Source of the DNA: Durusdinium trenchii
Lineage: Eukaryota > Sar > Dinophyceae > Suessiales > Symbiodiniaceae
Length of the DNA: 64,000 nucleotides
Assembly: GCA_963970005.1 (NCBI GenBank)
Contig: CAXAMN010025728.1
Span: 43,998-107,997, forward strand
Direction of reading: 5' to 3'
Positions 11,685 to 23,439 of the stretch are shown here, one piece after another. The position numbers and the translations under genes are program-made. The notes under the pieces were generated by a model, which saw nothing but the letters and a program-made list of their open reading frames with translations, was not told the origin of the DNA and searched no databases. The stretch's first letter is position 1. Each line of letters begins with the position of its first letter.

Positions 11685-11840
11685 CATCAAGCACTGTATC
11701 ACGCAATCCATCAACATCAAGCAAGCCAACCAACCAACACATCAAAAAACAACATTTTTCTCACTGCTCATGATCCATCAATCACTGTATCACGCAATCA
11801 ATCAACCTCAAGCTAGCCAGCCAACCAACACACCAACCAA
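11685..11840 (+). repeat. imperfect direct duplication, about 70 bp
   Basis: The segment starting CACTGTATCACGCAATC at about 11691 recurs at about 11779, each copy followed by an AGCCAACCAACCAACAC-like tract. It sits in low-complexity CAAC-rich DNA. Confidence 0.7.
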
Positions 11841-11844
11841 AGGA

Positions 11845-11980
11845 AGGAGGGTGAAAAAGAAAGGGTAGAGGCTCAAAAAGAAAGGTACGGGGTGGAAAAG
11901 AAGGGTGGGGTGGAGAAAAAGGGTGCAAGGGTGAAAAAAAAAGGTTGCCCAAAACAACGAAAGAAAAAAGAGATTTAAAA
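11845..11980 (+). repeat. purine-rich tract
   Basis: Degenerate GAAAAAGAAAGG/GGGTGG units. No gene. Confidence 0.7.
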
Positions 11981-11984
11981 AACA

Positions 11985-14900
11985 AAACAAAGCGACGGAG
12001 ATCCTGTTTCTTGCGCGCAGACGGAGACCGGGAGCTATTGAAGCAGACAATCACATGTCGAAGGGGTCGGCCAATTTGTCAGACGACTCCCGCAAGCTTT
12101 TAGCAAGTAGCCGGTTCAAGAACCCGTTGAACCGTTAGTTTCACCCAGGCGTTTGAGCACTGGAGGTGGGACCAGCATGGAAATGATGAAAAGGTTGGTT
12201 TATGCGAGCTTTGTGTTGCGATTGCACATAGGTCGCCAGAGCTTTCGCTGCTCTACGAAGGCCATGCCTGAGGTGCAATCACTGTGTCGGCAGTATCGGC
12301 CGCACAGTCCAGGTTTTGATTTTTCGACCATTTGACCAAACATCTCTTGTGCAGACGGGCCGCTATGGTGTTATGAGTTATGGCCGCTTCATTTGCTGAA
12401 CCACTCTCAGCCAACAGTTTGCCAGGAGATTCCTGGAGAGGCCGACGGCTTTGATGTAGAAGCAGTGTTTTGGCAGCATTCACCCTCCAGTGGGACAGCA
12501 CATCGAATTGTTTACCAGTGTTGGGTCAGGTAGGGGTGAACAAGCAACCCAAACTGGGGAACAATGGTCTTCATTCAGTCTTAAAATGTTTTGCCTGTTG
12601 ATGTTTCCTTTTCCAACTTTTCTCCAAGGCACTGTCCGCGTTTCTAGCAGATGCGTTCCTTGTCTGATTTTGTGCAGCCTCCTTTGGGAGCCGAAATGTG
12701 TACTCCAGCCCTTGGTAATGACAAGTGCCGGTTAGGCCATTGACGTGCAGTGTTCGTTGTGTTTTCCAAGTTTTTAACCGCTCAAGGACCATGATGGAAT
12801 TGAAACTACCCGCATTGGAGACTGAGCAGCGCAAGAAGGTGGCTGGCTGCCTCCTTTGCATATGTTTCATTTTTTTTTGAAGAAACCGATGGCACCCTGG
12901 CCAGCGCAAGTTCAGTGATTGGAGTGGAGGCCAAGAAGTTAGCCGAGGAGTACCCTGAAATAAAATGCGAAAGCTACGGCTTTGGACCAGAGCGCGCTTT
13001 GGCGTCATTGGATGTCATTCAGTGCCCGGGTGAGACGCCGTCCAAGCTAGGCCGCGGCAAGCAGAAGAAATCAAAGGAACAGAACATGTTTTTTTGCTTG
13101 TTTCGCGCCTTTTTGTTCCGGCATTATTCGGGCACTCAAAAACCTCAGCAACCTGGCCATTGCGTGGCCAAAGTGTCGAAGTTTTCCAGAAGCGACGCTT
13201 AAGTGCTGACTTGAGAGATTGTGAGGAGTACATAGGAGTACCATAATTAGAGCAGAAAACCAAAAGACCAAGCAGACAAAGTCGGACAGTCAAAGAGGTC
13301 TCCTTGGTTGAGCACCAGCGCCTTTATACTTTTTGTGGGTAAAGCCAAACCAAGCCATTCACATATATAGATCGGGCTGGGCAATGCTAGCTGAACTTCT
13401 GCTTTGGCACTGCCAACCACAAGGAAGTTAAGGCAGACTGGCTCCCGCAAGTGCATGCACCATGCGGTGCATGGCAATTGGGCATTGACATTTTTCTTGT
13501 TATGTGAGGTCCTTGAGTGCAAGGTGCTTGGACCACTCACGACTCATGCCAATGCTCTGGCACATCCGGCAATGGTAAGGATAGTGACAGCACTGCGAGA
13601 TAACACGCAAGAATTGGGCGGCAAAGGGAATGACTTGAAACATCTCAAGACCATGTTGGTCAAAGCCTCATGCTGGATATGATATAGAAATAGGAACCAG
13701 ACACCATGTCAAAGACTTGGCATGTGATTCTCCAGGTGAACAAGACCGCATCTAAACCCCGTCCAGTGCCTGGAGGCATAGCAAGCATATGCAAGCATGA
13801 AAGCATCCCCCAAACCTCTGCCGACGTGCGTCGACCAAATGGTAGGATTTGGGCGAGGCCTACCAAAAAATTACTGTACGCAAAATGCTTGGCCCGGCCA
13901 GGAGTATGGTTTCCATATTAGAAGTTGAGTCCTTTTGTGCTCCATATTAGAAGCCCCAAGCAAAGATGCAGGCTGCATAGCAAAACTTAGGCACACCACC
14001 TTCTTGGGCATTCTCAGACCGTCATTCCATCACTCAATCAAGGTGTGTGAGCAAATCCAATCTGACCAAGGCAGGCTCCACTTGTTCAAGCCGAATCCGG
14101 CAAATTTGAAGGGCAAGGAGACCGACAGTCAAAGCCCATGGCCTGGTTCCACTTGGGACTACCAATTGGTACTTCAAGTGCCCAAGGTAAGAAGGATGAG
14201 ATTCACTCAGCGCATTTTGGATCCGAAGGGTCCACAGTGATTTCTGGCCCCAGCCTTAACGGGAATGAACTGGTTCAATATGGTTCAATGATTTTGCTGT
14301 ACATACAGTATAGATTTATATATATATAAATATGCACTTTGTCGATGATCAATGACGACAACCGGCCCTGCCAAGGTGTTACCTCTCCTGAAGACAAAAA
14401 CGAGCCTGGTTCAGAGGTATCCACGCTGATATTGTTTGGTAGTTCAGCTTGCCCACTCAAACCATGTATATAAAACAGTTAAATCTAGTGAGTTGCCTTT
14501 GGGACAGGAGGGTGCAGGAGTGGCATTGTCTCCCAACGTGTACCAAGTTCGGAACACATTCATCCACATCGAGGCCTTTCCCTTCGGGCAATTTTTGGCA
14601 AAGTTGCTTGCACTTTTGGGTTACTGCAACTTTTGGCAACCTGTTACAGGGTAGCGATGTGGTCGATCAGCGTGCCGTTCAGTCAATGCCACATGGCATG
14701 TGGCATGCTCGATTGAGCTGTCAGAGCCGCCTGTTTCTCTATCAGAGCGGTGCAGCATGCGGTGTTTCTCAGGTTCTCACAATGTCTCCAGGATGAAGTG
14801 AGTGCTCTACCAGGCAGTGTGGCAGGCCAGCTTGAATCCCCTTGGCACATCAGTACGATCGTGTGTCGAGACAGTTTTTGATGATGCCGCGAGGCACCAC

Positions 14901-15020
14901 AGCAGAGAGGGGACAGCCTACTACAACGTTTTTGGTGGATGCTCCCAAGGACCCCACAGACTCAGAGTTGCGAACGGGGTCTTGTTGAATCCAAGACAAA
15001 CTCCAGAGATCCTGATTGCA
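11985..15020. other. intergenic; scattered short ORFs
   Basis: No complete gene is seen. A short plus-strand stretch at about 12888-13060 (GTLASASSVIGVEAKKLAEE, then YPEIKCESYGFG) looks like protein but is isolated. The rest has no motif I recognise. Confidence 0.4.
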
Positions 15021-15023
15021 TTT

Positions 15024-15170
15024 GCAGGTGCTTGTACGTGCAATCTGCGTCCAGATTGCATATCACAGCAAACTTGAGAAGTGTCTTCGTTGAGCGGTGA
15101 CTTCAAGAATGCCCACCGCTCCCCTGCTAAAATCCAAAAGGATCCCTATGACTCCAAGGGTTACACACAC
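15024..15170 (+). repeat. structured dispersed repeat, copy A1
   Basis: P1 5' strand GCAGG is at 15024-15028. P2 is GCAATCTG/CAGATTGC (15040-15047 with 15052-15059) around a CGTC loop. CTTCGTTG is at 15085-15092. P3 is GAGCGGTG/CACCGCTC (15092-15099 with 15114-15121) with a 14-nt loop. P1' CCTGC is at 15123-15127. A CCCTATGACTCCAAGGG element and a CA run follow. Compared with A2 it has a short insertion after GCAGG. A further hairpin GCCTCCC/GGGAGGC lies just downstream. Confidence 0.85.
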
Positions 15171-15409
15171 ACGCCTCCCCGAAGGGAGGCATGTGTGACC
15201 TCCATCCTGCCCGGAAAGGAGGTAGGCACATGTGCACGCAAAAGGGACAGATGAAAATGAGAAGGACAAGACAGACGAAGGTGTGTGTGGTTGCCGATGA
15301 AAAGGAACCAAGTGAAGAGGGACAACCGATGGGGCAAACCTCATTGTAACGAACCTGGGCCACCTGAACCTCGCTGTAAGTAAAGTACGCGTGCGTGTAT
15401 GTGTACAAA

Positions 15410-15965
15410 CTAAGGTCCGGACGAAAGTGCGCGCAAGAGAAAGAAAGGATGAGGATGAAGAGACATGAAGACAGAAAGACACGAAAGAAAAGAGGAAAAA
15501 AAACGTCTGTGGGGGCCGATGAAAGGGGAACCAAATGAACGGGAACAAACCGATGACAAACCAAACCTCATTAGAAAAACCTGTTGCAGAAGCCTAGTTT
15601 GTTTGTAAACACGCCGCGCGCGAGGAAAGAGGGGGCAGGGGGAGGAAGAAAAGAGAGGGAAAGAAAGAAGGAGACAAAGGTGCTCCCAGCTACGGCACAA
15701 GCGTCCAAGGACACACCAAAAAGGAAGGGCTCCCAGCTATGACGAAAGCATCCAGGGACGCCCAAGGAAGAGGGCGAAGAGAGGAAAAAGAGAAGGAAAG
15801 AAAGAGAGGGGGAGAGAAAGGGAGAGGAGAGAAAGGAAGGTGTTCCCAGCTACGAACAATCGTCCAGGGACACACCAAAGAAGGAAAGGGGAGATCCTGA
15901 GTATTCCATTCAGGAAAACCCCAGAAAGCAAAGAAAGAAAGGGGAAGGGAAGGGGGAGGAGGGGG
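15410..15965 (+). repeat. purine-rich region with about 3 repeats of a 45-bp motif
   Basis: GAAAG/GGAA-rich DNA contains recurring CTCCCAGCTACG...CGTCCAGGGACACACC motifs near 15685, 15730 and 15842. The Ser/Phe/Leu-rich minus ORFs here are artefacts. Confidence 0.7.
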
Positions 15966-16256
15966 GGACTAAGCTCGCGACAGACTCCAATGAGCCTTGA
16001 ACAGACTTTGGTCGCTGCGACCACGTACGGCTTGCCCGAAGGCTGCCACCTCTGACCGCTGCGGTCACGTAAAGGCATGAGCCAGCTTGGAATTCCAAAG
16101 ATGAGACAAAATTTGAGTTCTTGTGGCATGAGCCAGCTACTGTCCGCTGCGGACACGTACATCTCCGGGCAGGGGAGATAACGACGTACACCCGTTCGAC
16201 GGGTCCACGGGAGGCACTCTGCGGGCTCATCCCGGGTTGGCACGAAGCCAAACACA

Positions 16257-16440
16257 CTCATGGATATGCGTACTGACTTGATAGCGGTGCCACACGCCGG
16301 CCTAGGGTTCCATTTCCTAAGAGGACCAGTAAGAACCAACGGAGCCTGGAGGTCTTCAAGAGGAAGTAGGGCCCAAAAGGAAGAAGACGAGCGACGAACC
16401 GACAAGATGACGTCGTGGCGTGCAAGTCTGCGGCTACTTA
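16257..16440 (+). repeat. repeat module 2, plus-orientation copy
   Basis: Begins ATGGATATGCGTACTGACTT and ends near ATGACGTCGTGGCGTGCA. It is nearly the reverse complement of 26165-26345. It precedes the structured module A2, as the minus copy precedes copy D. Confidence 0.85.
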
Positions 16441-16497
16441 GGAATCATGTCAGGAGGTTCTTGGCTTAGCCTCGTGCCATTCAGAAAAAGGAAAAAT

Positions 16498-16640
16498 GCA
16501 GGTACGTGCAATCTGCGTCCAGATTGCATATCACAGCAAACTTGAAGTGTCTTCGTTGAGCGGTGACTTCAAGAATGCCCACCGCTCCCCTGCTAAAATC
16601 CAAAAGGATCCCTATGATTCCAAGGGGTACACACACTTGA
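16498..16640 (+). repeat. structured dispersed repeat, copy A2
   Basis: Nearly identical to A1 over about 135 bp. P1 GCAGG/CCTGC pairs 16498-16502 with 16589-16593. P2 GCAATCTG/CAGATTGC pairs 16508-16515 with 16520-16527, loop CGTC. CTTCGTTG is at 16551-16558. P3 is an 8-bp stem, 16558-16565 with 16580-16587. It ends in a CA run that abuts a second module-2 copy. Confidence 0.9.
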
Positions 16641-16830
16641 GATATTGTGTACGGAACTGAATGCGGTGCCACTCGCCAGCCTAAGAGACCCAAATCCTGA
16701 AAAACCAGGTGAGGAAACCTAGAAAAGAAAAAGAGGGCCTAGAGGGAAGTAGAGGTCCAACAGCTCCAACAGAAAAGCGCCGAGCGAGCGATCGACCAAG
16801 TGACGACGTGCGTGCAGAAAACCAATCTGA
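16640..16830 (+). repeat. repeat module 2, diverged copy
   Basis: Contains GAATGCGGTGCCACTCGCCA and a GACGACGTGCGTGC end, matching module 2 at lower identity. It sits between copies A2 and B, so module 2 and the structured module alternate in tandem here (unit about 412 bp). Confidence 0.7.
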
Positions 16831-16909
16831 CAGTCTGAAATGAATCACCGCAGCAGTAGACGGTTACTGCAAAACACAGAAGTGGAACAGCTTGAAAACA
16901 GTTCACGTT

Positions 16910-17064
16910 GCAGGTACAGGAATGTGCGTCCACATTCCCTTCCGGCTGAATCCCGTAGCTTCGTTGGCATGGCTAGGGAAACAGCTGCCATGCCCCCTGC
17001 TGTAACATAAACAAATGCAAAAGCATCCCTATGACTCCAAGGGTGACACACACACACACACACA
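16910..17064 (+). repeat. structured dispersed repeat, copy B
   Basis: P1 GCAGG/CCTGC pairs 16910-16914 with 16996-17000. P2 GGAATGTG/CACATTCC pairs 16919-16926 with 16931-16938, loop CGTC. CTTCGTTG is at 16959-16966. P3 GGCATGGC/GCCATGCC pairs 16966-16973 with 16987-16994, 13-nt loop. A CCCTATGACTCCAAGGG element and a CA run follow. Both inner stems differ in sequence from copy A but still pair. Confidence 0.85.
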
Positions 17065-17600
17065 CTTGAGAATGAGCTTGTGTGAGCAAGTTTCAAAGTG
17101 ATTCCAGAAAAGCATTACAACTCTTTATATTCTAGTTATGATTTGTGAACCGATGCTGGGTCACTCAGACTGGGATTTCTTGCCCCACCTTTATATACAC
17201 CTGCTCATGCTAGCCGCTGGCCTTGTGTGTGTCACCAATTCGCTGGAACCTGCAAGTGGCCAGCTGGCTCGATCAACAGTGCTTACATTTTCTGAGGAGA
17301 CTTTTGCACCTGGCACTGAAGTTGTGATCGAAGGTTCGGAGCTGCGTGATTGTGGTGGCTTTCCGCATGTGAAAGGCACACCTGGTTTGAGAGTGCCTGA
17401 GGTCTTACCAAGTATCCCGCTTTCAATGGATTGCATGGAACGGTGCAGTCCCTCGATGCTGAGACAGCACGCTCGAAGCCGAGTTTGATCACTTGCGCTG
17501 CTGTTTTCGGCGTTGTATTTTCCGAAGGTGCATTTTCTTTTTTTGCACGGACTTTCTGTGCCACATGGTACTCGTCTGAAAAGACGTCAAAGATCCTATG
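17065..17600. other. intergenic, no gene recognised
   Basis: Short ORFs only. The plus-strand ORF at 17138-17488 has no recognised motif. Confidence 0.4.
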
Positions 17601-18900
17601 ATCTCGGATCCGGACATGGCTCTCTGAGCCTGCGGCTTAAAGCCACATGGTCCTCTTTGATGCGGCCTTTGGCCTGACATTCGCCCTGGCGCACCATTGT
17701 GTGAATGCTATGCCCTGTCCACATCGATGGAGGCAACGGGCCGCTGTGGCAAACGCCGCCCACAAAGGCATTGAAACTGCTTTCATTGGTTCTGGCCAGG
17801 ATGTAGGCTTTGTATTGATCACGAGGCTTGCTGGTTGACCAAGTAATGAGTGACCTCCATGCTGGCTTTTTGCACTCCTTGACAGGAGTTTGACACCGAC
17901 TCTGACTGCATTCCTTCACCTCGCGCAAGAGGACGTGCAACTTGGACATTGTGCTCCACTATGGTGAGCTCCCCAAGCACGCCCATTGTCAGTGGGGTTC
18001 TGGTGAAGATTAGCTACGATTGCCTTTTTCCGGGGTATCAGGGCTGTGTGAGGAGGAAGTGATCCTTGTTGCGCAAGAGGTGATGGCTTCAGTATCCTCA
18101 TCAGTGGCCTGGTACTCCAGGAACTCAGTGGGAAGTTCTTGTTGCGCTCTAGCCGGAGCTATCCTTTGTAAGCTTCTGTAAGGTCAGGCGCTTCTGGACA
18201 GCCGCTGGTTGGCCTTATTTGGAGAGAAAGAGCAAGGGACAGAAATCTGCTCAAAATCCTCAAACTCCGAGCCGATAGAGGTCAGAAAAGAGGGTCAAAG
18301 GCTTTGTAGGCATCCAGGATTTCCAAGTCTGGTAGCCCGAGAGGCCAACATGCGTCTTGTCAAGGACACGAAGGCCAAAAGTTCGAGAGCATAGAGCAAA
18401 GCCCTTTGTTTGGTGGCTTCCCCAGGACCAATGCCACACACTCATGGGTGTTGATGTCAAAGATGGCCAAAGCAAAGACGTACTGACGGTGCCGCCGATC
18501 AGTGCACGTTGCACATCCAAGCAACAGGCTTGCCCTTGCTTGAGATGAGTCGCTTCCAGGTCAATTCAGAGACTAATTCCTTCAAAGGGGCTCATGCCCC
18601 GTGTCGTTCTCGGAAGATACGTTGGGTCATGCCTGCTTCGATTCCACAGCTCAGGCTCCGAATCCTGTTGGAGTCGATGCAACCATTCAGCCGGGAGAGC
18701 CTCGACCTTGCTGTCCCAAAATTGACACTCCCACAACAGATGTGTGAAGGTGAGGTCCACAGGTCCACGCCGCGCAGAGGGCACGAGCCCTGCTGACCGT
18801 GTAGGGCGCCTTTGCAGTCGGAGGCTGACTGTCCAGTCTAGTGGTTGTTCCAGCTCATGACAGCCTTGATACAGCGGATGAGGCGCAAAAGCCTTTGCCA
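17600..18900 (-). pseudogene. possible LINE-like C-terminal relic
   Basis: The minus strand at 18566-18901 reads TFTHLLWECQFWDSKVEALP, then AEWLHRLQQDSEPELWNR. The pattern H-L-x-W-x-C-x-F-W resembles the zinc-binding or RNase-H-side tail of dinoflagellate LINE-like proteins, from memory. Further minus-strand pieces toward 17600 are in several frames with stops. Broken; low confidence in the family. Confidence 0.3.
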
Positions 18901-19137
18901 TCTGGTCTCAAGTCTTGAACTTCTGATGGGGAGCATGGGCCAGTCATCATGAAGAGAAAGGATGCAATCATGGATGCCACCCACCGAAGTTCATGGTTGC
19001 CGCAGAGGATCAGTAGAACCTTCAGGATGATCTCGCAAAGGACGAGTGCCGTGGAAGACGTCGAGCCACGCCTATGAGAGCTGAAAGAGGTGCCACGCAG
19101 GATTTGAGCCAAGACCTTGAGCCACTCCGAAGATACA

Positions 19138-19192
19138 TCTATGTCTATATCTATATATATATATATTTATATATTATATATACATATATACG
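19138..19192. repeat. TA-rich microsatellite
   Basis: (TA)n-type sequence with interruptions. A similar tract lies at 19815-19862. Confidence 0.85.
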
Positions 19193-21150
19193 CGGCGTAT
19201 TGGTTGTGGCCCGTGCACGGTCCCACGTCCCACATATACAAATTTCTTCCGCGAGCCCTCCCTCCAGGTTATAACGTGCAGCTGTCGTCTGCAGACGGCT
19301 CAATTGGCCAGAGTGCCAAAATCAAAGGCGAAAATCTGCGAATGAAGCTTGTCTGGAAAAAGACACGTTTTAGTGACGCATACATGTCGTTTACCGCGCA
19401 AGATTTTACTTCTGCTGCCCTTGAGGACAGTTCCACCACCTCCCCCTTTCGAGCTTGACTTAGCATTGAGCCCTCGGTTCAGAAACTCTTTCTGACCAGC
19501 CGTGAGGGTTGCAACGTGTTTCAACCTAAGGAGTCAACTGCCTTGAACTTAGCTGGAGAGGAAGTGAAAGACGTGTGTTGGGACAATAGTGCCACATTTT
19601 CTATCAGACTGACTGCCTTGTTCAGCCGTTCTTTTTGTGTTTTTGCTTGCCAGCGCCGCACAGACTCAGCACATCGGAATCCTCGGAAGGGTTCTAAATA
19701 GGGCATAACAGGGCCTGATGTCAACAGCGAATAGTTTCTTGCAGCTTGCTCCTGCTAAGTTAGTAGTTAGTAGGTGTATAGCCATAATACACAACATGTG
19801 TACAGTATGTGCATATAGATATATACATGTCAATGTTATATAAGTTATATATATATACATTTAGGTAAAGAGAGAGATCGATTTTATTCTGTATTTTGTC
19901 GATTGCAGGCGAGCAGAACAGAGGACATCAAATCCACTATGCAAGCGAGGCAGCGCAAGTTGGCCCACTACCTGTCCTTGTTAGCAATCCCTGTCTCAGG
20001 GCTCCTGACTTCGTGCCCATGCAGTGCATGGGGATGACAAGCATCCCTCCTGCTAAATCATGGCAGGACTGGACCCTGGTGTTGCGCGAGGGGTCTGCAA
20101 TTTTGTGCGCTGACCGTCTGCTCCCATACAGCTTGCGCGCGGAGATTGCATTTGCTACTGCTATCGGATGTATGGTGACGGCGCAAACGAAAGGTGGGAG
20201 ACTAAGATTGAAGCAGCCTTCCTTTTTGGTGCTCTACGTTAAGGCACGTTTGAACGCGCATGGCGCCTTAAGCAAGACAGATACAACCTACTGGAGCAAT
20301 AGAAGCGCCTATCAAGACCAGAAGAAGCGATTTGCTGGCGGCATAGAAGTTGATTGACGCTGTTGCAATTTGGTCTAGCTCATGAGCTTCTTTAGTAATC
20401 CGCTTATTTTCCCACCTGTCAGGTGAGGGTTGTTAGATTTTATTTCCGCTGCCGCCTTGCGTCTCCTTTGCTCTGACCTCCTCCTCTCCTCTGCCAGCTC
20501 CCGACGGCAGTGTTCCCGCTCCGGACGGCAGCGTTCCTCGACCGCCAGCTCCCGACGGCCGTGCTTCCCCGCCGAAACTCAACCGCAACACACTACCACA
20601 AAGACGCGTCCACAACACACAGCCACAAGACAACCACAAAGACTCATCCACAGCACACTATCACGACACACACTCGAGGTAACGCGTACGGAAACTGATC
20701 GCCCCGAATCGCCCCAGCCGAAGAAGCCTAAGCAAAAAAATTGCCTGGGTAAACAGTTGCAAAGCTCAAAGTCATCAAAGTCAAATGCGGGACTGCCGAT
20801 GCAAACAGGTGCGAGGGCCGAAGTTCTTGTTCTAGTTCAAAGCAGGGACCGCGAGGAAGTTGCGCAGGTAAAACTGCAGCTACGCCGAGTTGATCAGAAT
20901 CGGTAAATCTCATGATCGCGGTAGCTTTGTTGAGCGCGGTCCCACAATCACGCCGCACTCCCCTCCTAAAGTTAAATTCAAAGAGAGCAATACGTGCGCA
21001 AAGAGTACAAATCAACATAAATCAACGGGTTCTCTGTGATTCTATACACACACACTCTGACATTGGTTTTCTGTTAACTCAGTTCCCAAGTTGAGAAGGA
21101 AGGTGAGAGAAACGCAAGGTGAGTGAGTCGGCGACAACAGTATGGTTGAA
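19193..21150. other. intergenic, no gene recognised
   Basis: Several short ORFs, one of 153 codons at 19896-20357 and a Thr/Gln/Arg-rich one at 20430-20906. None has a recognised motif. CACAA and CGACGGC short repeats occur near 20500-20670. Confidence 0.4.
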
Positions 21151-21288
21151 CATTGTTCGCAAGTGGCCTCGAAATCGATCTGTACAATCGGTGCGGTGAC
21201 AAGCTCAGCTGCAGGAAAGTGGGTTTAGGGGAGGAAACATGTAAGGACCATGGAAACAAACCGATCAAATTGGACAAAAGTTCACTCG

Positions 21289-21442
21289 GCAGGTACACGA
21301 GAAAGCGTCCCTTCTCGCCTCACAATCTCAAGCCACCGTCTTCGTTGGGCAGTGGATGGAATGAGATTCACTGCCCCCCTGCTTGAAAACAAATCAGAAG
21401 TGGAAAGCCCTTAGGAACAGGGTTTGACGCACACACACACAC
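21289..21442 (+). repeat. structured dispersed repeat, copy C
   Basis: P1 GCAGG/CCTGC pairs 21289-21293 with 21378-21382. P2 CGAGAAAG/CCTTCTCG pairs 21298-21305 with 21310-21317 (one A-C mismatch), loop CGTC. CTTCGTTG is at 21340-21347. P3 GGGCAGTG/CACTGCCC pairs 21347-21354 with 21369-21376, 14-nt loop. CCCTTAGGAACAGGG and a CA run follow. Architecture as in A and B, stems different. Confidence 0.85.
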
Positions 21443-21640
21443 ATTTATAGAAATGCGTACTGATGTGAATGCCGCTCGCCACACGCCACCTAAGAAACCA
21501 AATTCCTGAAAAGTCATGTATGAGGAGGCCTGATCATCTCTAGTCGTTAGGAGGCCAGAGGTCCAAAGTGCAACCCCAAAGCTCAAGTCACGAAAGTTGC
21601 AGCAAGGTTCAAAAACGACCGTCGCGAACCGACAGGGACG
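21443..21640 (+). repeat. repeat module 2 copy beside the RT fragment
   Basis: Contains ATGCGTACTGATGTGAATGC and CGAACCGACAGGGACGAC, matching module 2. RT coding starts directly after it, at about 21640. Confidence 0.7.
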
Positions 21641-22350
21641 ACAAATCCTACATGCTGCTCTTCAAGGTTTGGATCTCCACCAACAAGAACGCCTTCAACG
21701 CATCTTTCGCGGTCGATGGCGCAAGGCTTCCCGCTCCTATCACCCCATCCATCCTCTGTGATCTGCCAGCTTTGGTTTCTCACTTGTTGGACTCTTCCTA
21801 CTTCACTGTGGGCCTCACCGTGTTTCGGCAATGTCAAGGAGCTTCTATGGGATCACCTCTGTCCCCTGCCTTGCGCAGCGCTGTCGCACTTTTCCGCGAA
21901 TACTGCTTCCTACGCTCCTTCCCCACTTCCTCGTGGCGCTACGCTACTGGATTGGCCCTTCGGGCACGCTATGTCGACAACGTCTTCTTCCTCGGACCTA
22001 CACACATGCTACATATACTCACTCCTTCAAGGCCATCGCTCAACCCTTCTTTTACGGCAGACCATTGGAGATGGAGTATGTCACAGATGAGACCCTTCTC
22101 GGTTTCGTTCTCTCTACTTCTCAACGCACTATCACCTTTCGACAACCACCTCACCTCACACCGATCCGCAGCAATCGTACCGCCGGTTCTCCAGACATGG
22201 CACTCGCTGGCTTTGATCTGCCGCTTGACCCGACCTCGCGACCTCATCTTTCCGCAACTCATTGACCTGACTCAACAATACCTCGACAAGGACTTTACCA
22301 TGACCCAACTTCTACCACTCCTTCATCAACTTTGTCATCGCTTTCACCTA
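21640..22350 (+). pseudogene. reverse transcriptase, C-terminal half (degenerate)
   Basis: The plus strand shows RT palm motifs: FRQCQGASMGSPLSPALRSA (about 21818-21880) and RYVDN (about 21970-21985, in place of YxDD). After a frameshift comes FYGRPLEMEYVTDETLLGFV, then STSQRTITFRQP (about 22050-22150), the region after the palm. After another shift comes DLTQQYLDKDF. The order fits a family of RT proteins common in dinoflagellate genomes, from memory, with some resemblance to Penelope-like RTs. The fingers part is missing. D-to-N in the catalytic box and frameshifts argue for a dead copy. Confidence 0.65.
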
Positions 22351-22399
22351 CCGAGACCACCACTTCACGCACAATGTCGGTTTCTCACTTTCTCACCGG

Positions 22400-23434
22400 A
22401 TGCAGCACATGGGACTGATTTTCGCGTTAAATATTCTTGGTCCTCACCTCGTGACTTTGACATTTAATTTGCTTTTCTCTTGGCACTTGTTGACTCCCAT
22501 GATTTCCTATTACTCTTACTCCTCTCTCCCTTTACCAGCGTCTCGGCTCAAACACCATTTTCTCCCGCCCAATCTCGTTCTTTCGAACATGTCTCCTTCG
22601 ACTACTTCGGACCTCGTCTCTACCATTGCGTCCCAGCTGAACATCGTCATCGTGGCACTTCGTGTTTTGGTCGACATGATCCAAAATCCGGATGAGACAT
22701 CACCACTTGCCATGACTCCAGGCTCCTGCCCTCCTGGACCACCGGCCAGTCCGACTTCACCTCTATTCCGGACCACTACGCGACCTTCTATCAATTGGGC
22801 ACCTTGTGAACATTCAGTACCTCCATCAGATCTTCAGCTACCTTCGTCGCCGGCTGAGCATGTGGATCCACTACGCTCGCCTACATCATCGGCTGGGACA
22901 CGCACTCCCCCTGCCCTCACCTCCTCCCTTCCCCCCTGTCTCCCTTCTCCCCCCTCATCCCTCCCCTCTCTCGTCTCCCCCACCTGTTCACCCTCCTTCC
23001 CCTCCCCTCTCCCTTGCCGCTTCCTCTTCCCCTCCCCCTCTCTCTTTTCCTCCTTCCCCTGCACTCTCCCCTCCCGATTTTGCCTACCCACTTCCTTTGG
23101 CTTGCGCTCTCCCACCCTCTCCCTCCCCTTCCGGTTCCCTCGTCTCCTCTGCCCCTCGGACTCCCCTCCCCCACGTGTCCGCAAACGACGCTCCCCCTCT
23201 CCACCTCCTTCCCCCACCCCTTCCTCTCTACCCGCCTCCCCTCGCCCTCCCTCTGATACCTCTTGGGATGACGATTGGAGCACCAAAGATGATGACCTTC
23301 TTCTCAGTCTCAAATGCAATGAACGACTTCGACCCAGCTGGCGCTATATCACCAGCAAAATGCAGCGCCCTCAATCTCAGATCCGCGCTCGACGGGCAGA
23401 ACTTCTTGAACTACAGCGACGTGCCACTTCCTGA
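22400..23434 (+). pseudogene. Ser/Pro-rich ORF, probable tail of RT element
   Basis: A 344-codon open frame directly follows the RT fragment. About half is a pyrimidine-rich CTCCCC stretch coding Pro/Ser, open in several frames, so the length itself is weak evidence for a gene. The last part (about 23250-23430) has mixed composition. Possibly the linker or C-terminus of the RT protein. Confidence 0.25.
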
Positions 23435-23439
23435 TGCTT

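Noticed and set aside
12885..13060. Class 3 lipase fragment (GTLASASSVIGVEAKKLA, YGFG)
   Set aside because: It lacks GHSLGG and any flanking exon; similarity is too short.
15024..17000. Structured repeat as a hammerhead ribozyme or tRNA-derived SINE
   Set aside because: No CUGANGA/GAAA core and no A/B box recognised; the junction does not fit a tRNA cloverleaf.
22800..23434. Pro/Ser-rich ORFs as a structural gene
   Set aside because: A CTCCCC tract opens several frames at once; no domain is visible.
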